In this document: positions 48,987-58,408 of the stretch, in pieces | Layout of the letters: the number at the start of each line of letters is the position of its first letter | Position numbering within the stretch: the first letter of the stretch is position 1 | Assembly: GCF_018271975.1 (NCBI RefSeq) | Contig: NZ_JAGUCN010000008.1 | Coordinates: 1 to 64,000 of the forward strand | Direction: 5' to 3' | Length of the DNA stretch: 64,000 nt | Origin: Carboxylicivirga mesophila | Lineage (GTDB): Bacteria; Bacteroidota; Bacteroidia; Bacteroidales; Marinilabiliaceae | Notes under the pieces: model-generated | Seen by the model: the letters and a program-made list of their open reading frames with translations, nothing else | What the model was told of the DNA's origin: nothing | Database searches by the model: none | Program-made: the position numbers and the translations under genes

Positions 48987-51900
48987 ATGAAACATGTATT
49001 GGGGATTTTTCTCTTTTTACTGGCTTTAACCAGCCAGGCTCAAAACCTAACTGTAACGGGTACTGTTACAGGTGCTACCGATGGAGCACCAATACCCGGG
49101 GTTAGTGTTGTTTTAAAAGGTACTACATCGGGTACTATCACTAATGTTGACGGGTTTTATCAACTGATGGCCAACGAAGGCGATATGTTAGTGTACTCTT
49201 TTGTAGGTATGAAAGCACAAGAAGTGATGGTGACCTCAACAACTATCAATGTGCAGTTAGAAGAAGATGCCACGGACCTGGATGAGGTTGTGGTAGTTGG
49301 TTATGGCGTGCAAAAGAAGGCCTTAGTAACAGGAGCCAATGCTAATGTGAAAGGGGAGGCATTAGCAGAATTAAACACTGCCAGTGCAATGGAAGCTTTA
49401 CAGGGCTTAGCTCCGGGTGTAAATATTACCCGTAGTAATGGTGCACCTGGTGCAGGTACGCGTGTCACGATTCGTGGTGCCGGTACCATTGAAAATGCAT
49501 CACCCTTATACATTGTTGATGGGGTTGCTGTAGGTGGCGGCATTGATTACTTAAACCCATCGGATATTGAATCCATTGATGTGCTCAAAGATGCGGCTTC
49601 AGCTGCTATTTATGGTTCACGTGCAGCTAATGGAGTTATTCTGGTGACTACAAAAAAAGGTAAAAAAGGGGCCAAACCTCAAATTACTTACGATGGCTAC
49701 TATGGTGTTCAAAATGTCTATAAGACTTTACCTGTATTAAATGCACAGGAGTATATGTTCATCATGGATGAGGCCCGTTCCAATGAGCGTCTTGAGCCAT
49801 TTGACTGGCAGGATATGATTGTGAATGGCAATACATATATGAATGAAACATTTCCTGGAAATCTTGGGACTGAATACGGACAAGATGTATGGGATCAACT
49901 ACAAAGTGGCTGGAAAGGTACTAATTGGGTGGATGAAATGACAAATGATAATGCTGCTATGCAGAGCCACTCAATTAATGTAACCGGCGCTAGTGAGGGC
50001 GTTGTGTATTCAGCCGGTTTCTCTTATTTCGATCAGGAAGGTATTATTGGCGGTCATATCACCGATGCCGGTTACAAACGTATCACTGGACGTTTAAATA
50101 CTGAGTTTACCGTGCTTAAATTAAACGATAGAGAATTATTGAAATTAGGAGAGAATTTTACTTATACAAACACTGAGAATCGTGCTGTTGCAACCGGTAA
50201 TATCTATTACAATGATTTACATAACGCGTTAGTGACAAATCCACTGATGCCAGTCTATTGGTCAAACGAAGATATTAATCACCGTACGGGCGGATATGCT
50301 CCAACCTTAGAGGGGGTCTCTATGGGACAACATAATCCGATAGCTACAATGTATTACCGCCATAACTATAACTGGGGTAAAGGCAATAATATTGTTGGTA
50401 ATGTATATGCCATCTTAGAGCCGGTAAAGAACCTAAAGGTTCGCTCTTCATTTGGTTTGGATGCCTGGTTTGGACATAGCCGGTCATGGTCACCAACCTA
50501 TGAGTTAGGTACCCAGTACCAGAATACAGTTGATGGCGCACAACAGGATATGTACCAGGGAACGCGCTATACATGGACAAATACCGCTACCTACGACTTT
50601 GATATTAACAATCACCGCTTTAGTGCTTTAGCTGGTACCGAGATGGTGAAAGATATTTTGAATGTAAATGTAGGTGGTCAGAAGCGTAATACATTGTTTG
50701 GAGACCCAAAGTATGCCTATGTAGACAATACAAAAAATCCTGAAGAGGTTTCTCAAATTGGAACATGGGGGCGTGACTGGGCTGCTCAAGGTGGCGGTTT
50801 GATGTCATATATGGGGCGTTTATCCTATAACTTCAATGAAAAGTACATGGCTGACTTTACCATGCGCGCTGATGGCTCATCCAATTTTGCAGAAGGTAAC
50901 CGTTGGGGTTACTTCCCGTCAGTTTCGGCAGGATGGAACTTCAGTGAGGAATCATTTATACGTGGGCTTGATATTTTCAGTTATGGTAAGTTGCGTGCCA
51001 GCTGGGGACAGAACGGAAACCAGGATATTCGTAATTTTGTATACAGCTCTAATATTGCTTATCGGGCTCAAGGCTATTATTTTGGTCCTAACAAAGATGT
51101 CCCTCAGCAAGCTGCAGTGCCTGCCAATGTGCCTAATCCTGATGTGACCTGGGAAACATCAGAACAGATAAACATTGGTTTGGATACACGTTTCTTTAGT
51201 TCGCGTTTGGGCTTTACATTTGACTGGTATAAAAAGACGACCAAGGATTGGTTAGTAGACGCGCCAATATTGGGAACTTTTGGAGCTGGTGCACCATTTA
51301 TTAATGGTGGTGATATCGAAAACAAGGGTTTTGAAGTAATGTTGAACTGGAATGACAACATCTCTGACTTCAAATATGGTGTAACAGTAACAGGTGCGTA
51401 CAATAAAAATGAGGTAACCAAACTGGCCAATGCCGAAGGTATTATTTATGGTGCCAGTCATGTATTATCTCAGGGAACTTCTGATATTGCTCGTGTTCAG
51501 GTAGGTAAACCAATAGGCTTCTTTTATGGCTATAAAACGGATGGTATTCTTCAAAACCAAACGGACGTAGATAATTATGTAACAGCCGATGGAACACCCA
51601 TTATGATTGAAACAGAACCAGGTCAACCTCGTCAGCCGGGAGATGTTCGTTTTGTTGACCAGAATGGAGATGGTGTCATCAATGATGATGATCGTGTGAT
51701 GCTCGGAAAACCATTACCTGATTTTGAATTAGGGATACAACTTAATGCCGAGTATAAAGGTGTTTATGTGAATACAACAATGGCAGGTAAATTTGGTCAC
51801 CAGGTGATGCAATCATACCGCTCCTTTGCTGACCAATTAAGCCAAAATTATACCACACAAATTTTTGGTCGCTGGCATGGTGAAGGCACATCAAACCGTT

Positions 51901-52208
51901 TGCCACGCCTGACTTATAACAGTAGTGCGAATACTCAGCTGATTTCCGATATTTACATGCACGATGCTGATTACCTGCGCATCAATAATCTGACGTTAGG
52001 TTACAAATTTGATCGCTTGCTAAGAGATGTTGATTGGATGAGTGCTGCAAAGGTATATGTCTCTGTTAACAACCTGTACACATTTACAAAATATGATGGA
52101 ATGGATCCAGAAGTGGGCTATGGTGCCAATTCATGGTCGTCAGGAGTGGACTTAGGATTATATCCGCTACCACGCACTGTGATGTTTGGAGTGAACGTGA
52201 CATTCTAA
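48987..52208 (+). CDS. SusC-family TonB-dependent transporter (PUL 3)
   Basis: 1073 residues. Signal peptide (to SQAQ, about 18), carboxypeptidase-D-like domain (about 20-105), SusC signature EVVVVGYGVQKKALVTGANA and plug (LYIVDGVAVGGG, VLKDAASAAIYGSRAANGV), then the barrel to FGVNVTF. Imports glucan oligosaccharides. The Asp-rich loop DQNGDGVINDDDRV is present. It opens the PUL 3 operon behind the TGAGG-repeat promoter; 122 bases with a hairpin separate it from SusD. Confidence 0.95.
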   Translation: MKHVLGIFLFLLALTSQAQNLTVTGTVTGATDGAPIPGVSVVLKGTTSGTITNVDGFYQLMANEGDMLVYSFVGMKAQEVMVTSTTINVQLEEDATDLDEVVVVGYGVQKKALVTGANANVKGEALAELNTASAMEALQGLAPGVNITRSNGAPGAGTRVTIRGAGTIENASPLYIVDGVAVGGGIDYLNPSDIESIDVLKDAASAAIYGSRAANGVILVTTKKGKKGAKPQITYDGYYGVQNVYKTLPVLNAQEYMFIMDEARSNERLEPFDWQDMIVNGNTYMNETFPGNLGTEYGQDVWDQLQSGWKGTNWVDEMTNDNAAMQSHSINVTGASEGVVYSAGFSYFDQEGIIGGHITDAGYKRITGRLNTEFTVLKLNDRELLKLGENFTYTNTENRAVATGNIYYNDLHNALVTNPLMPVYWSNEDINHRTGGYAPTLEGVSMGQHNPIATMYYRHNYNWGKGNNIVGNVYAILEPVKNLKVRSSFGLDAWFGHSRSWSPTYELGTQYQNTVDGAQQDMYQGTRYTWTNTATYDFDINNHRFSALAGTEMVKDILNVNVGGQKRNTLFGDPKYAYVDNTKNPEEVSQIGTWGRDWAAQGGGLMSYMGRLSYNFNEKYMADFTMRADGSSNFAEGNRWGYFPSVSAGWNFSEESFIRGLDIFSYGKLRASWGQNGNQDIRNFVYSSNIAYRAQGYYFGPNKDVPQQAAVPANVPNPDVTWETSEQINIGLDTRFFSSRLGFTFDWYKKTTKDWLVDAPILGTFGAGAPFINGGDIENKGFEVMLNWNDNISDFKYGVTVTGAYNKNEVTKLANAEGIIYGASHVLSQGTSDIARVQVGKPIGFFYGYKTDGILQNQTDVDNYVTADGTPIMIETEPGQPRQPGDVRFVDQNGDGVINDDDRVMLGKPLPDFELGIQLNAEYKGVYVNTTMAGKFGHQVMQSYRSFADQLSQNYTTQIFGRWHGEGTSNRLPRLTYNSSANTQLISDIYMHDADYLRINNLTLGYKFDRLLRDVDWMSAAKVYVSVNNLYTFTKYDGMDPEVGYGANSWSSGVDLGLYPLPRTVMFGVNVTF

Positions 52209-52255
52209 AACTATTCCAATTGTTTTAGTTGATTATAAACGAATCATGAAATGAG

Positions 52256-52296
52256 CCATGATTGGCTGAAAACCAAAAGTAACAATTCAATCATGG
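52256..52296 (+). other. Intercistronic hairpin between PUL 3 SusC and SusD
   Basis: CCATGATTG (52256-52264) pairs perfectly with CAATCATGG (52288-52296), with a 23-nt loop that can add TTGG/CCAA inside. No T-run follows. Probably an mRNA stability or processing element. Confidence 0.45.
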
Positions 52297-52330
52297 TAAG
52301 TTCCATACGACAATACAAAAGAAAAAACGT

Positions 52331-54067
52331 ATGAAAAAGATAATATATACAGTGGTTATTGGTTTAGTGGCCATCATAAGCAGTTGTGATGATCATCTCG
52401 ATACTGATAATCTATATGAAAAAAGTTTAGATACTTTCTATCGGACACCAACCGATATTGAGGAAGCAATGAATGGAGTGTATAACGCTTTATTTGTTGG
52501 TGGAGTGCACAGCAACGAGCATGTGGCAGCCAACCTGATGAGTGATGTGATGCTAGGCGGTGGTGGACCGGATGATAAATCTGCAAAAGATGTGGATAAT
52601 TTTCTGGATCCTGCCGAAGATACTTATCGCGATTTATGGAAAGAAACCTATAATGGTGTTAGTCGCGCCAATGCCGTGATAGAAGCAGTTCAGCTAAATG
52701 ATTTCAAGCGCTTTTTTGAAACTGCAGCCGAAGCGGAGGCATTCAAGAATAACACATTGGGAGAAGCTTATTTTATGCGTGGCTTCTTAATGTATCGTGC
52801 TGCCCGATTCTTCGGAGGAATGCCAATTATTTCAACAACTGATGCAGATCGCGGTGCACCTCGTTCATCCTTATCTGAAACCTGGGCCTTTATAGCCTCT
52901 GATTTCAAAGCTGCGGCTGAACTGTTACCTAAGAGGAAAGCAGCTGATTTTCCATTGGCAACTTATGGACATGCCAATGTATGGGTGGCCAAAGCTTACA
53001 TAGCCAGGGCTTATCTATACTATACCGGTTACATGACCAATGTAGAGAAGCAGGCTGCTGATGCTTTACCATTGTACGATGGAGGCAGTATTTCCAAAGC
53101 CGACGTAATTGCTCATTTGGAAGATGTACGCGACAATAGTGGCTATAAATTAGCATCTGACTTCCGAAATCTGTGGCCTTATTCGTACGTCAATCAAAAT
53201 GCACGCGATTATGATCCGGAGGGAACACATCCGGTATTGCCATGGGCAGAAAATGAAGGTTTGGAATGGGTTGGTCAGGACGGTCCTAACTCAAGCATTG
53301 GTACTGGTAACCACGAAGTAATGTTTGCCCTCCGTTATGGTTTGGCAGATTGGAGCTTTGGACAGCAGTATAACAACCGTGTGTGTTTATTCTTTGGTAT
53401 CCGCGATCATTCGATGGTGCCATTCGGCCAGGGCTGGGGCTGGGGTACTGTGCACAATGCCTTTTATAACAGCTGGTCTGATGATGATCCGCGTAAGCAG
53501 GGTTCTGTCATTGATTTAAATTCGAAAGACCCGGATATGGGGGTTGATGGCTGGAACATTGGAAAAGGCGATCACAACACAGGCTTGACGAATAAAAAGT
53601 ACACCACCATTCAGCACAATGGCCCAGATGGTGTAAAAGGGATGTTCTACTACTTGCTTAACATGGTACATGGTGACCCAATGCAGTTATGGGCTGCTCA
53701 GGATTTTTATTACCTGCGTTTTGCAGATATTCTGTTAATGCATTCTGAATTAACGCAAACAGCAGATGGCATCAATGCTGTCAGAGAAAGAGCAGGATTG
53801 GATCCTGTAGCCTATACGATTGAGAATTTAAAGGATGAGCGACTGCACGAATTTGCTTTCGAAGGATTACGTTGGTTTGACCTGGTGCGCTGGGGCGATG
53901 CCGAGAGCGGCAATAACTACTTCGGTGTGGAAGCTGCTGTTAATAACTCAGGAACAGAGGGAAGTTATAAGGTGTCTTACCGACCTGAGACGAAAGGTCT
54001 GGTACCTGTGCCAGAAGGTGAAATTCGCTTATCTAATGGTGTGTATGAGCAAAATCCAGGCTGGTAA
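52331..54067 (+). CDS. SusD/RagB-family lipoprotein (PUL 3)
   Basis: 578 residues. Lipobox ISSC followed by DDHLDTD, an acidic export signal. SusD features: GEAYFMRGFLMYRAARFFGGMPII in the TPR-like half, FYYLRFADILLMHSEL and KDERLHEFAFEGLRWFDLVRWG in the RagB half, and the final LVPVPEGEIRLS. Binds glucan above the SusC pore. 29 bases separate it from the small binding-protein gene. Confidence 0.95.
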   Translation: MKKIIYTVVIGLVAIISSCDDHLDTDNLYEKSLDTFYRTPTDIEEAMNGVYNALFVGGVHSNEHVAANLMSDVMLGGGGPDDKSAKDVDNFLDPAEDTYRDLWKETYNGVSRANAVIEAVQLNDFKRFFETAAEAEAFKNNTLGEAYFMRGFLMYRAARFFGGMPIISTTDADRGAPRSSLSETWAFIASDFKAAAELLPKRKAADFPLATYGHANVWVAKAYIARAYLYYTGYMTNVEKQAADALPLYDGGSISKADVIAHLEDVRDNSGYKLASDFRNLWPYSYVNQNARDYDPEGTHPVLPWAENEGLEWVGQDGPNSSIGTGNHEVMFALRYGLADWSFGQQYNNRVCLFFGIRDHSMVPFGQGWGWGTVHNAFYNSWSDDDPRKQGSVIDLNSKDPDMGVDGWNIGKGDHNTGLTNKKYTTIQHNGPDGVKGMFYYLLNMVHGDPMQLWAAQDFYYLRFADILLMHSELTQTADGINAVRERAGLDPVAYTIENLKDERLHEFAFEGLRWFDLVRWGDAESGNNYFGVEAAVNNSGTEGSYKVSYRPETKGLVPVPEGEIRLSNGVYEQNPGW

Positions 54068-54096
54068 TCAATTGTTAACTTGAAAAACAGAAAAGT

Positions 54097-54918
54097 ATGA
54101 AATTAAATAAACTATTTGGTTTGTTAGCAGGCGCTTCGCTTTTAGCATTTTCTGCTTGTGAGCCAATCGAAGACAGAGATGTATTAAAGAATAGTTTTGA
54201 TGCGGATAATATTGAGTTGGCCGTCGTTCAGGCAACTAATGGCGGTAACAAATTGTCCATTCAAATGAATACACCCGGTGTAACAGGTTACTGGGACTAT
54301 ATTCTGGATACAAAATCAACTGATCGTGTGGAGGTAGTATTTCCGTTTACAGGAACGCACGAGTTTACTTACTATGCTACCACTCCTTATATGACCAATG
54401 ATACACCAGACACAAAGGAGTACATTCAGAAGTCTGTAACGGTTGAGGTCACTCAACTTGACGAACCTTTACCAGAAGCTTACTATGCACTGGTGGGTGA
54501 TGATTTGGGCGGTAAAACCTGGGTGTTTGATAAGGATTATCAATGGTCTGATGGGCAAAATTTATTCTGGGCCATGGTGGCACCCTACAACTGGCAGGAG
54601 TTATGGTGGAATGCTGGTTCAACATGTTGCCCTCCGGGTGATGCAGACGGTAAGATGGTGTTTGACTTAGCAGGAGCACCAAATTACACCTATTTTACAA
54701 GTCCGGATGATGCAGGTAGTTTAGGTAGCTTTGCTTTCAACGGTGATTTTACAAGTATTACATTTAACGAGCAATCAATTTTGGGATACGATCCAGCCAG
54801 GGTTAATCCTGATTCAAAATACGAGATTATTGAACTGAGCAGTGATCGCATGATTTTGTACACAGCGTCAAATGCCGGTGGTACCGGATGGCTCTGGGTA
54901 TTCAAACCAGCCGAATAA
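54097..54918 (+). CDS. Small surface glycan-binding lipoprotein (PUL 3)
   Basis: 273 residues. Lipobox FSAC followed by EPIEDRD, acidic. A PKD-like sandwich (about 35-120; FPFTGTHEFTYYATT) precedes a lipocalin-like or sandwich domain (about 125-273) with many surface Trp residues (FWAMVAPYNWQELWWNAG, ending WLWVFKPAE). Proteins of this size and layout follow SusD in many laminarin-type PULs and bind beta-glucan. No catalytic motif. A terminator-like hairpin follows and separates it from the enzyme genes. Confidence 0.75.
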   Translation: MKLNKLFGLLAGASLLAFSACEPIEDRDVLKNSFDADNIELAVVQATNGGNKLSIQMNTPGVTGYWDYILDTKSTDRVEVVFPFTGTHEFTYYATTPYMTNDTPDTKEYIQKSVTVEVTQLDEPLPEAYYALVGDDLGGKTWVFDKDYQWSDGQNLFWAMVAPYNWQELWWNAGSTCCPPGDADGKMVFDLAGAPNYTYFTSPDDAGSLGSFAFNGDFTSITFNEQSILGYDPARVNPDSKYEIIELSSDRMILYTASNAGGTGWLWVFKPAE

Positions 54919-54938
54919 ACTTAATTATTCAACATCTG

Positions 54939-54975
54939 AAAAGGGGTTTTACACCTGTTGTAAGCCCCTTTTTTT
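54939..54975 (+). terminator. Terminator-like hairpin between import genes and enzymes of PUL 3
   Basis: AAAAGGGGTTTTAC (54939-54952) pairs with GTAAGCCCCTTTT (54960-54972, small internal irregularity) around a short loop and runs into a T-tract (to 54975). It is a good intrinsic terminator, yet the GH5 gene starts 9 bases later, so it probably lets only part of transcription through. Confidence 0.75.
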
Positions 54976-54983
54976 CATTGACA

Positions 54984-56804
54984 ATGAACCGATTTTTGAC
55001 ATTAATAATATTACTTAGCCACCTGCTAGTTTGCCAGAGCCAGGGATTTCTGCGCGTTGAAGATATCAATATCATCAATGATGAGGGACCATTTATTATT
55101 CGCAGTATTGGCACAGGCAACTGGATGATTCAGGAAGGGTATATGATGCAATCAACTGATGCAGGTATCAATACACATACCCAGTTCCGTAACAAGCTAA
55201 ATGAAACAATGGGCGTTGAACGCACCAATGAATTCTATGCTCATTGGTTAGAGCATCATTTTACTAAAACTGATTTAGACTCTTTGAAAGCATGGGGATT
55301 CAATACCATACGTCCTGCTTTGCATTATAAATGGTTTACGCTGCCAATAGAGGAGGAAGAAAGAAATTCTAATGGCACTATACAAAACACCTGGTTCAAT
55401 AAGGGTTTTGACAAACTGGATAAGCTAGTGGCATGGTGCGAAGAAAACCAGATGTATGTGATTTTTGATATGCACGGCGCGCCCGGTGGTCAGGGAAAAG
55501 ATGCCAATATAAGTGATTACGATCAAACTCTGCCATCGCTATGGGAGAGTAACGATAACCAGGAGAAATTAATAGCGCTGTGGACAAAAATAGCCGAACG
55601 TTATAAAAACAACCCCTGGGTAGGCGGATACGACATTATTAATGAGCCTAACTGGGATGTAGATGGCAATACCCAAAATGAAAACGGATGCGAATGCCAA
55701 AACAATGGGGCATTATGGAGTTTGCACCAACGAATAACAAATGCCATTAGAAGCGTTGATAAAACACATATCATCTTTATATCAGGTAACTGCTGGGGGA
55801 ATAACTACAATGGTTTTGAGAACCATGCTTTAAATGGCTATGATGATAACACCGTATTGACGTTTCATAAATACTGGAATAGTAATGCCCAAAACGCTAT
55901 ACAGTGGGCAATTGATATGCGTCAGCAATACAATATGCCTTTATGGATGAGCGAATCAGGAGAAAACTCAAATCACTGGTTTGCGGAAGCAATAGAGCTT
56001 TTCGAAAGAAATAACATTGGTTGGTCATGGTGGCCGGTAAAAAAGAGCCGCCTGAACAATGTATTAAAAGTGACTACCAATGAAGATTATTATGAATTAG
56101 TAAATTCATGGAAAGACGGGAGTAAACCACTTTCAGTAGAAGAAACTTGCAACGCCGTAATGGCTTATGCTGATGCCCATAAAATTGAAAACTGCACGAT
56201 AGCTCCGGATGTCATGTTTGCTTTAAATAGCGGGAGCCATACAAGGGCAACAAAGCCTTATATGCATCACAAGACAGAGGAATGGATACAATGTGTTCAT
56301 TACGATTTGGGCAAGGATGGTGATGCTTACCACGATGCATTATCAGAAGATATTCATGATAGTTCAGGTAAATGGGCTAAATGGAATGTTGGAAATCATT
56401 TTCGAAACGATGGTGTAGATATTGGTAAAGATGGAGATGGTTATTATATAGGATGGACTGAGCCTGGTGAGTGGTTACAATACACCATTAATGCAGTTCA
56501 GTCGGGTTATTATAAGTTGGATATAATGAGTGCTGCAGCCACCGCAGGAGGTCAAATTAGTATCTTGGTAAATGGAGCTGTGCAAGCTTCGAATATTCAA
56601 TTACCAGTGACAGAAAGTGGAGAGGAATGGAACAGCACGCAAATCAAAAAGATATACCTGCCAGCAGGAGAAGTGAAGGTCAGAATCAGGATTGAATCTG
56701 GAGGTTCTAACCTTAAAGCATTTAAACTAACCCAGTATTCAGAATTGTCTGTCAGAGAAGGGAAAAAACTTGCCTCAAGTCATTTAGCAGACTCAGGTCA
56801 GTAA
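54984..56804 (+). CDS. GH5 glucanase with C-terminal CBM6-like domain
   Basis: 606 residues from the ATG at 54984; the frame is open from 54888 but that part overlaps the previous gene and the hairpin. Signal peptide (MNRFLTLIILLSHLLVCQSQ); the Cys does not form a clear lipobox. GH5 barrel (about 25-390) with the acid/base Glu 221 in DIINEPNW and the nucleophile Glu 324 in WMSESGE. A CBM6-like sandwich follows (about 440-590; YIGWTEPGEWLQYTI). The barrel with WSWWPVKK near its end resembles exo- or endo-beta-1,3/1,6-glucanase GH5 types. A glucan substrate is likely from context; the subfamily is unassigned. Confidence 0.8.
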   Translation: MNRFLTLIILLSHLLVCQSQGFLRVEDINIINDEGPFIIRSIGTGNWMIQEGYMMQSTDAGINTHTQFRNKLNETMGVERTNEFYAHWLEHHFTKTDLDSLKAWGFNTIRPALHYKWFTLPIEEEERNSNGTIQNTWFNKGFDKLDKLVAWCEENQMYVIFDMHGAPGGQGKDANISDYDQTLPSLWESNDNQEKLIALWTKIAERYKNNPWVGGYDIINEPNWDVDGNTQNENGCECQNNGALWSLHQRITNAIRSVDKTHIIFISGNCWGNNYNGFENHALNGYDDNTVLTFHKYWNSNAQNAIQWAIDMRQQYNMPLWMSESGENSNHWFAEAIELFERNNIGWSWWPVKKSRLNNVLKVTTNEDYYELVNSWKDGSKPLSVEETCNAVMAYADAHKIENCTIAPDVMFALNSGSHTRATKPYMHHKTEEWIQCVHYDLGKDGDAYHDALSEDIHDSSGKWAKWNVGNHFRNDGVDIGKDGDGYYIGWTEPGEWLQYTINAVQSGYYKLDIMSAAATAGGQISILVNGAVQASNIQLPVTESGEEWNSTQIKKIYLPAGEVKVRIRIESGGSNLKAFKLTQYSELSVREGKKLASSHLADSGQ

Positions 56805-56848
56805 CTACCAAATTCTATGAGTATGCATTTTAAACAAAGTTATTAGTT

Positions 56849-58192
56849 ATGGGGATACGTATCAAATTAATAGGTTTAACGCTCTTAAGTGCTTTATTTA
56901 TTGCTTGTGGTGACGAATCGCCTCAAAACACTTATATACCAGACTTTGAAATCAAACCACATCCATCTGATGCGAATGTTTTTGTCTTTAGAAACACAAC
57001 ACAGGGTGAGCATTACTATTGGCGATGGGATTTCGGTAATGGAGAGCGAACAAACCGAGTGCCGGTGGAAACGACAGAAATGCAAGGTTTCTATCCAGAG
57101 AATGGAACCTATACTGTTACTTTAACCATTTGGGGAAGTCAGTCAGACTGGTCGGATAATAAGCAGGTCAGCAAACAGGTTGTGGTTGAGAACGATGTCT
57201 TTATACCCGCTTTTGAGGTAACGCCTGTTGATGGTAAAACAAATACTTACCGCCTGACTAATACCAGTAGCGGAGAGTATGATAGAGAATCCTGGCTGGT
57301 AAATGACAAGGTATTGGATAAGACAGAGCAGAATGTGGAAGTCTATTTTCCTTTTGAAGGTGAAAACAAGATAAGTATTAGCCTATCCCATGGTGAATTT
57401 GAAAAGACCATGTCCAAAATATTAAGCATAACAGAGGATGATCCCGACTTTCGTTCCCATTATCAATTGGTTTGGAATGATGACTTTGATGGCAGCATAA
57501 TTGATAAGGAAAAATGGTTGTTTGAAACAGGTCAGCATGGCTGGGGTAATGCCGAATGGCAGAACTATACCGATGGACAGAATATTGCCATTTCTGACGG
57601 TACACTCAAGATAATTGCTCGAAAAAGCGGCGAGGGACAGCAAGTGGGCGATTATACATCTGCCAGAATTAATTCAAAACCATCATTTACCTATGGCATA
57701 TTCGAAATATGCGCTAAAATGCCAGACTATCAGGGGCCGGGTGTTTGGCCAGCCATCTGGATGCTCGGACAATCCATTCGTGAAGGTACAAACTGGCCAT
57801 TGTGTGGTGAGATGGATATTATGGAATACGTTAGCTGGGATCCTAATAAAACATCATCTGCCATTCATATCGAAAGTAATAACCATGCCAAAGGAAACGC
57901 CATTGGTTCGGGACATGTGCCATTGGAAACTGCTGAGGAGGCTTTTCATATTTACGGTTTAATATGGACGGATACAGAACTGCGGTTTTATCGGGATGAT
58001 TGTAGCAATATCCTATTAACATATAAGAAACCAGCTAATGCCAACATGGACAACTGGCCTTTCGACCAGCCCTTTTATTTCCTCTTGAATATGGCTGTTG
58101 GTGGGAATTATGGAGGGGTACATGGTGTCGATGATGATATATTTCCAGCAACAATGGAAGTGGATTATGTGCATGTATATCAAATGAAATAA
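56849..58192 (+). CDS. GH16 endo-beta-glucanase with PKD modules
   Basis: 447 residues. Lipobox FIAC (Cys 20) followed by GDES, acidic, so probably surface-exposed. Two PKD-like modules (about 30-115 and 118-195; WRWDFGNGE in the first) precede the GH16 jelly roll (about 200-447). The catalytic motif is EMDIME (nucleophile Glu 321, Asp 323, acid/base Glu 326), the beta-bulge form typical of laminarinases, with WPAIWMLG just before. Cuts internal bonds of beta-1,3 or mixed-linkage glucan. A structured 216-base gap separates it from the second GH16 gene. Confidence 0.9.
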   Translation: MGIRIKLIGLTLLSALFIACGDESPQNTYIPDFEIKPHPSDANVFVFRNTTQGEHYYWRWDFGNGERTNRVPVETTEMQGFYPENGTYTVTLTIWGSQSDWSDNKQVSKQVVVENDVFIPAFEVTPVDGKTNTYRLTNTSSGEYDRESWLVNDKVLDKTEQNVEVYFPFEGENKISISLSHGEFEKTMSKILSITEDDPDFRSHYQLVWNDDFDGSIIDKEKWLFETGQHGWGNAEWQNYTDGQNIAISDGTLKIIARKSGEGQQVGDYTSARINSKPSFTYGIFEICAKMPDYQGPGVWPAIWMLGQSIREGTNWPLCGEMDIMEYVSWDPNKTSSAIHIESNNHAKGNAIGSGHVPLETAEEAFHIYGLIWTDTELRFYRDDCSNILLTYKKPANANMDNWPFDQPFYFLLNMAVGGNYGGVHGVDDDIFPATMEVDYVHVYQMK

Positions 58193-58194
58193 TG

Positions 58195-58367
58195 GAATGC
58201 GCTTTTCAATTCAGAGATTCATACTCTGCTAAAAGCCAAAGATTCTTTGATTAGCTAGGTTAAACGATAGGCGACAGCTTGTATTAACGAATGCTGGCTG
58301 TCACCCGAAAGGCGCATTCTTAAAGCTAATGTTTTCATCTTGATCGATAAGACGAAGAATCTTTGGC
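58195..58367 (+). other. Structured intergenic region with interlocking inverted repeats
   Basis: Two 13-bp pairs overlap in pseudoknot order: GAATGCGCTTTTC (58195-58207) with GAAAGGCGCATTC (58307-58319, one wobble), and GCCAAAGATTCTT (58235-58247) with AAGAATCTTTGGC (58355-58367, perfect). A 6-bp pair GACAGC/GCTGTC (58273-58278 / 58297-58302) lies inside both. GCTTTTT follows the last arm. No coding signal is present; the GH16 gene starts 41 bases later. Confidence 0.55.
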
Positions 58368-58408
58368 GCTTTTTAAAGTCAATCAGCAAAGTAATTAAAT
58401 CAGGTAAA

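Noticed and set aside
54888-54983. Longer N-terminus for the GH5-CBM6 enzyme
   Set aside because: It overlaps the binding-protein gene and a terminator hairpin and would bury the signal peptide; the ATG at 54984 is followed directly by a signal sequence.
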